Positions 36,143 through 45,023 of a stretch of DNA of 64,000 nt are shown here, piece after piece; position 1 is the first letter of the stretch, and every line of letters begins with the position of its first letter. Position numbers and translations under genes: made by a program. Source of the stretch: VXNE01 sp965205735 (GTDB lineage Bacteria > Pseudomonadota > Gammaproteobacteria > Pseudomonadales > Azotimanducaceae); NCBI GenBank assembly GCA_965205735.1, contig OZ242179.1, forward strand, positions 3,720,001 to 3,784,000. Reading direction: 5' to 3'. Below the pieces are notes generated by a model, which saw nothing but the letters and a program-made list of their open reading frames with translations, made no database searches and had not been told where the DNA came from.

Positions 36143-36910
36143 CTAGGAAACTATCAACGATCCGCCTTTGATGCCCCAGTGGCCATCATCGGCCTTCACC
36201 AGGAATACACCTTCCACCAGGTGCTCGTTGACGGTCGCGCGAAAGGTGACGTTAACACCCGTCGCGCCGACCTGAATGGCCTCGACATTGCTTACCAGAG
36301 GTTTGCTCGCGGGCAGACTGTCCTGCAGCTCTTCACCATCGGCAATCGACTCCACATGGCCGGGATTGATAACCAGGTATGGATAGTGAAAGTACCGGGC
36401 TGTCCCCGGATTGTCGACGCCCGCCAGGTCCAGCGCGGATGCGACGACGTTCTCGGCTTCCCTGGCGTTGGCTTCAAGGTCCACGTCAGCTTCAACGGGG
36501 CGATCTTCCGGCTTTCCCCAGAACAGATCAGTATCCGTACCAAAGCGGGATTGCAGTCCCCAGTGACCGTCAACGAGCGTGGCGATGTAAGTCACCATGT
36601 TGGTCATGATCGGTTTGTCGCCACTGTCATATCGGGTCCAGCCGCCCCTGATATGTACCTTGCGCGGCGCAACGTGGAGCACTTCGGGTTCCATGCCGAC
36701 GGTATGGTCCCATCCGGTTGCAATGAGCGGATCGAAGGACATTTTGCCGGCATGCGTCTGCCTGTGCGGGACGACGTTCGGATTGCCGCGTGCAGAAATC
36801 CGGACGTGCGGGTAGTTCAGCGCATCGGTAACCCGCCGCGAATCGCGGCTGTTGGTGCCTTCGAAGAACCGCCAGTACACCGCCAGCGCGGATGTTTCCG
36901 GGTCGGACAC
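36143..36910 (-). CDS. Tandem NTF2/SnoaL-like protein
   Basis: 255 residues from GTG 36910, set by an AGGAG ribosome-binding site just upstream. Two similar halves are visible: ALAVYWRFFEGTNSRDSRRV with DGHWGLQSRFG, and AREAENVVASALDLAGVDNP with DDGHWGIKGGS. Each has the helix-strand layout and final (D)GHWG strand of the NTF2 fold. No catalytic residues are evident. It lies between PhyH and the GH32 fusion on the same strand, so the three may be co-expressed. Confidence 0.65.
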   Translation of the reverse strand: MSDPETSALAVYWRFFEGTNSRDSRRVTDALNYPHVRISARGNPNVVPHRQTHAGKMSFDPLIATGWDHTVGMEPEVLHVAPRKVHIRGGWTRYDSGDKPIMTNMVTYIATLVDGHWGLQSRFGTDTDLFWGKPEDRPVEADVDLEANAREAENVVASALDLAGVDNPGTARYFHYPYLVINPGHVESIADGEELQDSLPASKPLVSNVEAIQVGATGVNVTFRATVNEHLVEGVFLVKADDGHWGIKGGSLIVS

Positions 36911-36917
36911 GCGGCTC

Positions 36918-37751
36918 CTACGTGAATCCCACAAGCCCGAGCAGTTCGCGAATCTCCCGGTCGCCCTCGGCGGCCAGGTCCCGGGTCAAACCGTCCTTGG
37001 GAGGTGGTCCGCCATGGGGCGACTCCCTCAGCCAGCAGGGCGTATAGGACAGTATGATCATGCGCCGCTTGCCTTGCAGCGTCGGCAGGGCGCGGTGCCA
37101 CAGATTGGCGTGGATAATCACCATGCTCCCCGCCGGTATTCGAAGCTTTTGCTCGTCCGGCAACGATGCATAGCGCAATCGCGGCGGCTCTCGATCGAGC
37201 CAGCGGTGAGATCCGGGTATGACTGACAACGCGCCTGTTTCATCGCTCAATTCGTCCAGGTAAATCAGGCAGTCGATGGCATGCGGCTGCGAGAACCACG
37301 GGGGTAGCGGTTCGGAGACGACACGAAGGTGTTGGTGCCAGGGAATGTCCTGAGGTTCCTCCCCGGCAAAGGTGATGCGGGCGTGCATGCCCCGCACCCG
37401 TACCAGCGGCCCCATCATGGCGCGCGCGACCGACAATGCCGGTGGCCAGGCGATCAGTTCATGAAACGTCGCATCCTTGTCGAGCAGGTGGCGCAGAATG
37501 GCTCCCCAGGTACGCTCGGGAAGGTTGTCTTCGGAATACGGTCGAATCTCAGGCCACTCGGCTTCGGCCATCCGGTCTATGGCTGATCGCAACGATTCCA
37601 GCCAATCGCCCTCGATCACCCGCTCGCGAACCAGATACCCATCGCGGTCGAGCGATTCCAGTTCTTCGGGCGTGGCATGTACGTCCACCTGGCGAACGAT
37701 GGGGGCGTCGCCCAGGTGCTCTCTCATTACGTTGTACGTGATTCGCTGCAT
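36918..37751 (-). CDS. Phytanoyl-CoA dioxygenase (PhyH) family protein
   Basis: 277 residues. Double-stranded beta-helix features: RVRGMHARITFAGEEPQDIP, then WHQHLRV, where the family has its HxD iron site (here H-x-H), CLIYLDELSDETGALSVIPG and the distal His in NLWHRALPTLQGKRRMI. Known: these Fe(II)/2-oxoglutarate oxygenases hydroxylate diverse small molecules and are expanded in marine and symbiotic bacteria. The stop overlaps the ribosome-binding region of the NTF2-like gene. The substrate is unknown. Confidence 0.87.
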   Translation of the reverse strand: MQRITYNVMREHLGDAPIVRQVDVHATPEELESLDRDGYLVRERVIEGDWLESLRSAIDRMAEAEWPEIRPYSEDNLPERTWGAILRHLLDKDATFHELIAWPPALSVARAMMGPLVRVRGMHARITFAGEEPQDIPWHQHLRVVSEPLPPWFSQPHAIDCLIYLDELSDETGALSVIPGSHRWLDREPPRLRYASLPDEQKLRIPAGSMVIIHANLWHRALPTLQGKRRMIILSYTPCWLRESPHGGPPPKDGLTRDLAAEGDREIRELLGLVGFT

Positions 37752-37826
37752 CGCCGTCGCTTACTGGTTGTGTCGTTACGAGATATTACCAACGCGCAGG
37801 CCGTTCGAACGAACTTGGTGAATCCA

Positions 37827-37883
37827 TCGGAAACACAATTCAATATTATTGCGAAACGCGCATTGGGCTTGCCCGATAATTGA
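37827..37883 (+). pseudogene. Extreme C-terminal scrap of an acyl-CoA dehydrogenase
   Basis: The plus frame ends S-E-T-Q-F-N-I-I-A-K-R-A-L-G-L-P-D-N-stop, which is the classic ACAD terminus (E-x-Q-x-N-I-I-A-x-R-x-L-G-L-P). Only this tail is present; the sequence before it is the PhyH upstream region. Confidence 0.6.
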
Positions 37884-37993
37884 ATCGATGCGAATCCACT
37901 GCGCCAAAAGGCTCTGCGGGATTCCAGAATCCCGGGTCATTCCGCCGTGATATGTCGATCGTGTGGTGACATTGAGTACAGTTGAGGCGAACG

Positions 37994-38881
37994 ATGCGAC
38001 TTGAAAACAAGGTGGCGGTGATTACCGGCGGCGCGAGCGGGATGGGTCTTGCGACTGTCATGCGCTTTCTCGAGGAAGGCGCAAGGGTGGTGATCGCTGA
38101 CTACAACACCGAGACAGGGAACGCTGCACTCGCTGCCGCTGATGGCGCGGGGTATCGCGGGCTTGCTTCATTCATTCGAACGGATGTGGCCAGCGAGCCC
38201 GATGTCGAAGCCATGCTGCAGCGCGCGCTGGATGAATACGGCGGACTGGATATCGTGTTCAACAATGCCGGTGTCGGCGGGGCGGTCGGTCCTCTGACCG
38301 AGACCACCGTGAGCGATTGGGACTATACGTTCGATGTGCTCGCCAAAGGCGTATTTCTGGGCATCAAACACGCCGCGAGAATCATGAAGAGCGCCGGCAC
38401 GGGTGGGTCCATCATCAACACCGCATCCGTCGCAGGACTGAGCGGCGATGGTGGCCCGCTGGTTTATTCGGCAGCGAAGGCGGCGGTCATCAGCCTTTCG
38501 AAATCGGCGGCCGTCGAACTGGCGCCCGATCTGATCAGAGTGAACGCAATCTGCCCGGGATTTATCGTCACGCCGCTTTCGGCGTTAACCCGGCCCGGAA
38601 CTGATGGCGATGAGCTTGAACGGACCAGGGCGGCCTTTGCCAAGTCCCAGCCCTGGCCGGCGTACGGCACGGGCAACCACGTAGCCGGCGCCGCGCTCTT
38701 CCTCGCGAGCGACGATTCCGAATTCGTGACGGGAGAGGCGATTCTGGTCGATGGCGGTCTCACCGCCGCGGGGCCGGAGCTGTCGCGGAAGTTTCCGCGC
38801 GTTTCAAGCAGAAACGCCAGGGTCTCCGGCGTCACGAAAGGCTCCACGGGCGAGCCCAATGAGATCAGGAGACTGGACTAG
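37994..38881 (+). CDS. Short-chain dehydrogenase/reductase
   Basis: 295 residues from ATG 37994 (MRLENKVAVITGGASGMGLA). The TGGASGMG cofactor loop, FNNAGVGG, Ser in SIINTASVAGLSG, YSAAKAAVISL with the catalytic Y-x3-K, and the C-terminal VTGEAILVDGG are all present. The C-terminal ~35 residues (after LTAAGPEL) extend beyond the classical fold and may include sequence gained at a junction. Acidic residues after the second strand (IADYNTE) suggest NAD. Confidence 0.92.
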   Translation: MRLENKVAVITGGASGMGLATVMRFLEEGARVVIADYNTETGNAALAAADGAGYRGLASFIRTDVASEPDVEAMLQRALDEYGGLDIVFNNAGVGGAVGPLTETTVSDWDYTFDVLAKGVFLGIKHAARIMKSAGTGGSIINTASVAGLSGDGGPLVYSAAKAAVISLSKSAAVELAPDLIRVNAICPGFIVTPLSALTRPGTDGDELERTRAAFAKSQPWPAYGTGNHVAGAALFLASDDSEFVTGEAILVDGGLTAAGPELSRKFPRVSSRNARVSGVTKGSTGEPNEIRRLD

Positions 38882-38897
38882 CGGTGCCCATGTGACC

Positions 38898-39251
38898 TCA
38901 TCGTGTCGCATATCCTATGCCGATCAGCCGAAAGAGCTTGGCCGGGTCGGTGATCTTGTTTTGCGCCTTGGTGAAAACTTGGCCCAGCATGCCTCTCTGC
39001 TGGCCAAGCCTGCGAAGTAGCGCTACGTAGTGCGCTTCAAGCTCCGCGCCGCGGCGGGTGGTGAGACTCGTCCAGCCATAGTCTTCGGGGATGCCGACAT
39101 CGCGGCCGTAGGGCGGTCTGGCGTATTCGTCCGCCATCTTGAGGAAGATCAGGTAGGTCAGTTGCTCAAGGTAGTCGCCGTAGCCGACGCCGTCGTCGCG
39201 CAGCGTGGTACAGAAGCTCCAGACCTTCGAGACGATGGAGGCGGAGTTCAT
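38898..39251 (-). pseudogene. Type I restriction methylase HsdM, N-terminal fragment
   Basis: 117 residues: MNSASIVSKVWSFCTTLRDD and YLEQLTYLIFLKMADEYARP are the conserved N-terminal helical domain of N-6 adenine methylases of type I systems, continuing to QVFTKAQNKITDPAKLFRLI. It then stops after a few unrelated residues. The SAM-binding and NPPF catalytic parts are absent. It overlaps the RecG-like remnant by ATGA, as in an intact type I locus. Confidence 0.75.
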
Positions 39252-39808
39252 TTGCTGGATTCCGTGAGTTGGCGAGCCAGCGCCTCTCCGGCAGACGTGC
39301 GACGGTACCGCTGGTTCCTGCTCGTGGGCTTGTCCGGAAAGGTCATTTCGATGAGGCCGGCCTCGAGTGCGGGCTTCAGATAGGTGTCGATGAAACTACG
39401 CCGGTCGCGCAGCTTCAGCGCGGCCTGCAATTCGGCGCGGCTAGATTCGCGTTGGACTGCGCCGATCAAGCGCTCGACGCACTCGGTAACTTGTGGGGTA
39501 TCTTGGGGGGTGTCATGAGGGGAGAGAGGAGATTTTTCATTATCTTCCAAGTGTTTATCTTGTTCGCTGCTGGCATTGCGCGCCCCGGGTCGGAATGACG
39601 GGTGCGCCGGCAGCCGGACGAGAAACCAGGTGCGATCGTCGTCGGTCTCGAACCTTGGCGCCGGCGAGCCGTTGTTGCGCATCGCCCGCAGAATCTTCGG
39701 CACGCCGGTCGAGCGCCCTTCAGCCAGGTCCAGTTCCTTCAGGAACTCGCCGATCCGCCGGTTGCGGTAGCGGCGGTTTGTCGCTTCGTCCCGTTGTTGT
39801 GGGGTCGA
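39248..39808 (-). pseudogene. AlbA/RecG-like ATP-binding protein, C-terminal remnant
   Basis: From ~39808 the frame reads RRYRNRRIGEFLKELDLAEG, RSTGVPKILRAMRNNGSPAP and FLVRLPAHP, then a wHTH-like end (SFIDTYLKPALEAGLIEMTF), the second half of RecG-related ATP-binding proteins that accompany type I restriction loci. Upstream in the same frame the residues no longer match, so the N-terminal AlbA domain is missing. It is coupled to the hsdM fragment. Confidence 0.65.
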
Positions 39809-39832
39809 AACTTGGTCGGCTACAATGAGGAC

Positions 39833-40012
39833 GTGAAACGCAAGACGCTCTCCGCGACCAGTCCTCACCTGCGCGACACCGCGAAGGCGACCCGGCAAAC
39901 GACTCGCAGCGTGGCCAGTTCGACGGCGATCGAGACAGGGAAACCGGTGCGAGAGATTGAAGAAAGGATCAATCATCTACGTTCCTTGCCGTCTCGCGTA
40001 ACACTCGCCTGA
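39833..40012 (+). CDS. Small basic protein of unknown function
   Basis: 59 residues from GTG 39833, with GAGG just upstream and a TACAAT -10-like hexamer. The product begins MKRKTLSATSPHLRDTAKAT and contains RSVASSTAIETGKPV. It converges with and overlaps the Fic gene end. Its SSTAIE segment resembles the S-x-A-I-E-G inhibitory motif near Fic-type proteins, but this is only a resemblance. It may be a fragment of a Fic N-terminus or a stand-alone antitoxin. Confidence 0.4.
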   Translation: MKRKTLSATSPHLRDTAKATRQTTRSVASSTAIETGKPVREIEERINHLRSLPSRVTLA

Positions 40013-40592
40013 CCAAGCCCTTCATGGGTCCATAGTTGGTCATGCCTGCCTGAATGGCGGCAAGGTAGTCGGTCTTTCGATCATCCCAAGGCGTGTAATC
40101 CAGTTGACGCCTGCCAACCTGCAGCGCCATCACACTCGCGAGCAGACGCGACAACCGACCATTTCCTTCCCGGAACGGGTGGATCAGTATCAGTTCGACG
40201 TGAACGACGGCGATTGCTTCGGCTAGTTGATCTTCGGACATTCCTGTACAGGGAGTGCGAACCGCAAGAACCTCCTTGTCCAGATTGTCCATGAGCCTCG
40301 GGACTTGACCACTTGCCGCAAACTGGAAGCCACCCTTGCCCATGTTGAGTGTGCGGTAGCTGCCAGCCCAGACATATACGTTACCCAGCCAGCGGCGATG
40401 CCATTCACGAATGTCAGCAACGGTAAGGCGTTGGTCCGTTTCAACCGAGTCGAAGACATCCTCGTGCAGCCGTTTCAACAGGTCGAGTTCGACGTCATCC
40501 ATGTCTTCGGCGTCGGCTATGCCGAGCGACCGTAACGCGGATTGAAGCGGTGAGCGGCGATTGGCCCGGAGGCCGGCATGGCATAGCCCCAT
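39969..40592 (-). CDS. Fic domain adenylyltransferase-like protein
   Basis: 207 residues with ATG 40592 as a possible start. The core motif is VELILIHPFREGNGRLSRLL, i.e. H-P-F-x-E-G-N-G-R, with the preceding YVWAGSYRTLNMGKGGFQFA flap region and a helical end (TDYLAAIQAGMTNYGPMKGL). Known: Fic proteins transfer AMP or other nucleotides to Tyr, Ser or Thr of targets and often act as toxins. No separate antitoxin gene of the VbhA/YhfG type is seen, other than perhaps the small convergent gene. The upstream region is a toxin remnant in the same frame. Confidence 0.85.
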   Translation of the reverse strand: MGLCHAGLRANRRSPLQSALRSLGIADAEDMDDVELDLLKRLHEDVFDSVETDQRLTVADIREWHRRWLGNVYVWAGSYRTLNMGKGGFQFAASGQVPRLMDNLDKEVLAVRTPCTGMSEDQLAEAIAVVHVELILIHPFREGNGRLSRLLASVMALQVGRRQLDYTPWDDRKTDYLAAIQAGMTNYGPMKGLVRRVLRETARNVDD

Positions 40593-40689
40593 GCCAGCGC
40601 CGGACTGGCCTCCCGAGGACAAGCGGGTCGTCCAGGGCGTAGCGCGCGTTGACGATATGGATGAAGTGTTCGGGATCGAACAGGTCCTC

Positions 40690-40835
40690 CACGTCACCTT
40701 CCAGATCACGTTGACCACCTCGGTGAGGATGAAGTCTGGCGCATGGAGAACAATCCGCGAACCGAGGAGCTGCCGCGCTTTGCGCGAGTAAGGTTCGGCG
40801 AGCAGCCACTTGACCGCGATGCTCGTGTCGACCAC
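40690..40835 (-). pseudogene. VapC-type PIN toxin, N-terminal remnant
   Basis: GTG 40835 reads VVDTSIAVKWLLAEPYSRKA, RQLLG, then LHAPDFILTEVVNVIWK, the first half of a PIN toxin with the D and E catalytic residues. Sequence after ~40700 no longer fits, and the frame continues into the Fic gene. The C-terminal half has been replaced. It follows a frameshifted FitA-type antitoxin, as in a fitAB operon. Confidence 0.72.
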
Positions 40836-40840
40836 GAGTT

Positions 40841-41066
40841 TTAACGGTCGCGATCTTCTCGAATCAGTGCGACGCTATCTGTCTGAGGGAGGTTTTCCGT
40901 CAGCGAGTGGAGCCGCGCCGTACGCTCCCGGAACTCCTTAAGGCGTGTCCAGCGGAGCACCTGTTGAGCGAGAAGGTGGCGAATCTCGCCCTCTAGCGAA
41001 CGGTGATTGGCCTTTGCCTGAGGCGATAACCGCTTCGTCGATGTTGCGGATCGTTACGTGCGCCAT
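40841..41066 (-). pseudogene. FitA-type antitoxin, frameshifted
   Basis: ATG 41066 reads MAHVTIRNIDEAVIA, then the frame is lost. A shifted frame gives QAKANHRSLEGEIRHLLAQQ, VLRWTRLKEFRERTARLHSL and a stop at 40841. Together they make an RHH antitoxin that lacks about five residues and has a one-base shift near 41020. The stop abuts the toxin start. Confidence 0.7.
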
Positions 41067-41110
41067 AACCGTGCTTCTCGCTTGAGGGAATTGTGGACGA
41101 ACAGCGTCAA

Positions 41111-42526
41111 TCAGACATCATCGAATACCGGGTCGGTGCACCACCTCCCAAACTGCTTCTTGGTGACCGCGAGCGCCGCTTTCGATTCCGGGTACTGTCC
41201 CTTGTCATCCGTATCCGCGATCCAGGCCTCCACCAGTGCACGCATGGCCTTCAGGATTTCCTGATGGTCGGGGTCGTCCGCCAGGTTGACCGTTTCGTGC
41301 GGATCCTCCTTCAGATCGTACAGTTCTTCCGCTGGCCTCGGTCCATAGGCCAATGCCTGGGCCGGTGTCAGCTCACCGCATTCATGCATCTCCCGGGTTC
41401 TTATGATCGCCGGCCACGCGTCGCGGAAATTGGGCTGCGCGACCGGCCGGTCGGTCATGAAGTTCCTGATGTAGTGATAGCGGTCACCGATAGCGCTGCG
41501 GGTCCTGTCCACCACCCATTCGCAGCGGTCCCTCGCCGAGAACACATGCTCGCGCCGCGGTCCCTCGAACAGGTTGGCTGAGTCCATGTAGTCCGGCACC
41601 GTGATCCCGGCGAGTTCCAGTGATGTGGCGCCCACGTCCAGGGTGGCGACCGGTTCCCTGCGCCGCGTGCCCGGCGGGATCAGCCTCTGGAATTCCGGCA
41701 TGCCCGGCGCGGCCGCCATCAACGGCACGTGCAGGCCCTCCTCGTAACACATCTGCTTGGCGCGCGGGAACAGGGCGCCGTGATCGCTCAGGAAGAAAAT
41801 GATGGTGTTGCCCCAATGTCCGTCCGCCTTCAGACGCTCGATCATCTGCCCGACGAGGACGTCGCTGACCAGCATGGTGTTGAGCTGGTTGGCGACCATC
41901 TCGCGCATTTCCGGAATATCCGGATACTGCGGTGGCACGGTGACATCGTCAGGGTTGACGAGTTCCGGATCCTCGACCCCCAGCCGCTGCAGGACTTCCG
42001 ATGCCTGCTCGGCGCTGTAGCCGTCTTTGCCGCCGTTGGTCTGGATCTGCGCAAAGAAGGGCATATCGGCAGGACACTCCCGCCAGTCGCCGCTGCCCCG
42101 CTGCAGACTCACCCCGCCGTTTACCTTGCCGTCCGGCTCCCGCTCATCGTTGCCGGTGGTATACAACATGCTTCGGTCACGGGCGAAGTTGTAGTCGTCC
42201 TTGCCGTTGTTGAACGTGAAGTAGCCGGCATCGCGGAAGACCTCCGGCACGGTCTTGTGGTCCTCCGGCAGGTAGATCTCTTCGCCGGGAAAGCGGCTCG
42301 AGCGCTGGACATGGGTACCCAGACGAATCGCGTAGCTGCCGGTAATGACCGCCGAGCGGCTGGGGCTGCATACCGGCGCCGGCGAGTACGCTCGCTCGAA
42401 CACCACGCCCTCGGCGGCAAGGGCGTCTATATTCGGAGTTTCCACCAGCGTCTCGCCATAGCATCCGTATCTCGGATCCTGGTCTTCGATGTATATCCAG
42501 AGAATGTTGGGTCGTTTATTCGCCAT
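41111..42526 (-). CDS. Sulfatase (formylglycine-type)
   Basis: 471 residues from ATG 42526 (MANKRPNILWIYIEDQDPRY). The metal-binding D-Q-D is at the N-terminus and the sulfatase signature PVCSPSRSAVITG has Cys53, which would be matured to formylglycine by an FGE or anSME enzyme not seen here. NTIIFFLSDHGALFPRAKQM carries the second metal site. No signal peptide, so probably cytoplasmic. A diverged fragment of a similar gene's 5' end lies at 48636-48690. The substrate (carbohydrate or other sulfate ester) is unknown. Confidence 0.92.
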   Translation of the reverse strand: MANKRPNILWIYIEDQDPRYGCYGETLVETPNIDALAAEGVVFERAYSPAPVCSPSRSAVITGSYAIRLGTHVQRSSRFPGEEIYLPEDHKTVPEVFRDAGYFTFNNGKDDYNFARDRSMLYTTGNDEREPDGKVNGGVSLQRGSGDWRECPADMPFFAQIQTNGGKDGYSAEQASEVLQRLGVEDPELVNPDDVTVPPQYPDIPEMREMVANQLNTMLVSDVLVGQMIERLKADGHWGNTIIFFLSDHGALFPRAKQMCYEEGLHVPLMAAAPGMPEFQRLIPPGTRRREPVATLDVGATSLELAGITVPDYMDSANLFEGPRREHVFSARDRCEWVVDRTRSAIGDRYHYIRNFMTDRPVAQPNFRDAWPAIIRTREMHECGELTPAQALAYGPRPAEELYDLKEDPHETVNLADDPDHQEILKAMRALVEAWIADTDDKGQYPESKAALAVTKKQFGRWCTDPVFDDV

Positions 42527-42854
42527 GGCTGCCTGACTGTCGATGCATTCCGGGAGCTGCTGCAAGCAACGCTTCGCGTAACGTCGCCAACAGGTCGTTC
42601 ATCTCATGCCCGATCAGGTTGGCAAAGACTGGTCCGAGGGTCAATTCAGAGTGGCCTCGAGTTCCCCCATTTCACGCGTGGCGGTTGCAGGGTCCGGCCA
42701 CATCCTTATCGCAGTGACCGGCGACCCCGGGCGAGCAACGCCTACGTGTGTCCCACAGCGGGTCTGCCCACGGCCAAAGAGATCTATTTGCCCGCCCGCT
42801 GGCATGAGAAACTCGCTGGCGCGCGCAGTGGATGACACGTACCGGGAGAGGCCC
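42527..42854. other. Intergenic region between two divergent genes
   Basis: 328 bases between the sulfatase and the SDR start. A plus-strand open frame ends SNAYVCPTAGLPTAKEIYLP and may be a gene remnant, but I cannot place it in a family. A GGGAGAGG ribosome-binding site for the SDR is at its right end. No repeat or terminator recognised. Confidence 0.35.
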
Positions 42855-43574
42855 ATGACCAAGCCATTGGCAGTGATCACCGGAGCAAGCGCCGGCATAG
42901 GCGCGGCAATCGCCCGGGCTCTGAGCGCGGCGGGCCATCCCCTGCTCCTGACCGCCCGCCGCGTGGACCGCCTGCGGGAGCTGGATCTCCCCGACACCGT
43001 CTGCCGGCAGAACGACGTCGCCGATGTCGAGGGCTTCCGCGCTGCGGTGGCCGAGGCGGAGGAGGTTCATGGGCCGGTGGACCTGCTCGTCAACAATGCC
43101 GGCTGGTTGAACCTCGCGGCATTCAAGGACCAGGAACCGGCGCACTGGCAGGGAATGTTCGAGACCAACGTGGTAGGGTTGCTCAACACCACGTCCGTGG
43201 TCTTTTCTCCGATGCTCGAACGCCGCGCGGGGACCATCATCAACATCGGGTCAACCGCTGGGCACCGGTACGGTCCCAATCACGTTGTATACGTCGGAAC
43301 GAAGTTCGCCGTCCGGGGCCTCACCGAGGGACTGCGCGCCGAAGCGGCCGGACGCGGAGTTCGGGTCGTCCTGATCTCTCCCGGCCTGGTGGATACCGAA
43401 CTGCTCAACCGGTCGACCCAGGTGGACCTGATCGAGGCGTATCAGGCCAACAAGGACCGTCTGCGGGGTGGGCTACGTCCGGACGATGTCGCGGGCGCGG
43501 TCCTGTTCGCGTATCAGCAGCCGCCTGAGATCACTGTCCGGGAGTTGATCATCGCGCCGACGGCCTCGGGATGA
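42855..43574 (+). CDS. Short-chain dehydrogenase/reductase (YdfG-like)
   Basis: 239 residues from ATG 42855 with a strong GGGAGAGG upstream. MTKPLAVITGASAGIGAAIA, LLLTARRVDRL, VDLLVNNAGWLN, IINIGSTAGHRYGPNHVVYV and GTKFAVRGLTEGLRAE (Y-x3-K is Y-V-G-T-K) are present; the end is EITVRELIIAPTASG. This subgroup typically reduces hydroxy acids or small carbonyls with NADP (basic residues R-R after strand 2). The gene stands alone. Confidence 0.92.
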   Translation: MTKPLAVITGASAGIGAAIARALSAAGHPLLLTARRVDRLRELDLPDTVCRQNDVADVEGFRAAVAEAEEVHGPVDLLVNNAGWLNLAAFKDQEPAHWQGMFETNVVGLLNTTSVVFSPMLERRAGTIINIGSTAGHRYGPNHVVYVGTKFAVRGLTEGLRAEAAGRGVRVVLISPGLVDTELLNRSTQVDLIEAYQANKDRLRGGLRPDDVAGAVLFAYQQPPEITVRELIIAPTASG

Positions 43575-43666
43575 TCCTTAGGGACGAAGAGCCGATCGGA
43601 TCAACGAAATGGTGCGTCTGCAATACCTTCCGCAACCGCTACCAGCGCTAAGAACTGACGTCCACT

Positions 43667-44998
43667 TCAGTCCGGCAGGGCCGCGACTTCGCCGCGGTAG
43701 GAGACCACGCGGCCCAACGCGATTCCGATACCGCCGCTCGCATCGTTCTTGCGGCCGCTGACCACGGCTTTCAACGTGTGCCGGGTATCTTCCATTCCAG
43801 TTACCCAGACCGCGGTGGACTGAGCGCAATTGTTCCACTGTGGATCGATATACAGGTCGCGACTCTGCGCAAGCTCGCCGTCGATGTATATGTCCACGAT
43901 GCCGTAGTCGGAGTGGAGGTTTGCATGCATGTAGACGCAAGAACCAGCGAAGCTCGTTTCAATCGAATCGCCCGGGGTCGACGAAAAGATGAGCTCATGC
44001 TTCTTCATCCACGCCGGGTCATGACGCCATTCGCCATGTCGTTTCAGCGCGGGATCATCCACCTTGAATACGTCGGAGAAACGGAAATCAACAAAGGATA
44101 CTTCCCGTTCGCCGTCAAAGCCGTAGGGTTGCACCGCGATGGTTGAGGTGCCGTCTTCAACCCTTCCACCGCTCTTCCGAACATTCTCCAACGCCAATTT
44201 GTAGCAGAGGTCGCTGGCGGAGTTGATGGATAGCGAGGTGAAGTTGTAGTCACGGTCCATATACGGGTCGAGTTCGTCCTTGACGGTTTGTGGCAGGGCT
44301 TGGTAACCGATGATGGTGCCCATGACGCCGCCGCAATTGCCGACATTGGAATCCGTGTCCTGTCCGCAGCGGGTGCAGATGCCAATGGACTCCAGATAAT
44401 CACCCTTGCCGTAAAGCAGACCCATTACGATGTAGGCACCATTGAAGTGACCCTGGATATTGAATCGTCCCGCTTCGGTCCTGGCCCATGGGCACCGGTC
44501 ATGGTTCCACTTTTCCTCGAGCTTGCGCCAGGTCGTTCGCCAATCGTCGGGACATTCCTCGTACCACGCCAACAAGTCGTTCAACATCGCACTGTAGTCG
44601 GCATCGGCGGGAATCGTTTTCTGGGCCATCCTGATCATCTTCATCACGTTCGTTTCGATGAAGGCTGCCGAATAGAGCGCGGCCAGAAAGACGCCCGCAT
44701 AGTAGCCTTCGCCGTAATTCATCAGGTGGCCGACTCTGTCAGAAATTGCCTGCGCTTCTTGCGGCAATCCCGGGCAAATCAGACCGATAAAGTCGCATTC
44801 AATCTGGAAGTCGATGTCATCGGCATGGGGGTTGTAGCAGGGATGACCGGATAGGCCTGGTGCAATTCCTTCTTTTATGTTCTGTCGGGCTTGCCCGTTC
44901 GCGTGCCAGAGCATGAATTTGCTGTCCGGAAAGACCTTGGCAAAATCGTCGATCGTGGCGTCCATCCCCTTCTCTCGCATGACTTCCAGGAACGCCAT
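43667..44998 (-). CDS. ADP-ribosylglycohydrolase family protein, N-terminally truncated
   Basis: 443 residues from ATG 44998, inside the domain rather than at its natural start. The metal sites are NPHADDIDFQIECDFIGL and GQDTDSNVGNCGGVMGTIIG. Family members of this type have a further N-terminal portion with the first metal-ligand motif; here the upstream sequence (LQDDLYVN) is quickly replaced by a HigA-like fragment in another frame. The C-terminal ~150 residues are an extra beta-rich domain. Likely inactive or misfolded, although the main glycohydrolase body is intact. Confidence 0.75.
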   Translation of the reverse strand: MAFLEVMREKGMDATIDDFAKVFPDSKFMLWHANGQARQNIKEGIAPGLSGHPCYNPHADDIDFQIECDFIGLICPGLPQEAQAISDRVGHLMNYGEGYYAGVFLAALYSAAFIETNVMKMIRMAQKTIPADADYSAMLNDLLAWYEECPDDWRTTWRKLEEKWNHDRCPWARTEAGRFNIQGHFNGAYIVMGLLYGKGDYLESIGICTRCGQDTDSNVGNCGGVMGTIIGYQALPQTVKDELDPYMDRDYNFTSLSINSASDLCYKLALENVRKSGGRVEDGTSTIAVQPYGFDGEREVSFVDFRFSDVFKVDDPALKRHGEWRHDPAWMKKHELIFSSTPGDSIETSFAGSCVYMHANLHSDYGIVDIYIDGELAQSRDLYIDPQWNNCAQSTAVWVTGMEDTRHTLKAVVSGRKNDASGGIGIALGRVVSYRGEVAALPD

Positions 44999-45023
44999 GT
45001 TGACGTAGAGGTCGTCCTGCAGC

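Noticed and set aside
42606..42835. Possible gene end (SNAYVCPTAGLPTAKEIYLP) before the SDR
   Set aside because: No family recognised, no start, and the frame is antisense to other open frames; kept only as a note in the intergenic entry.
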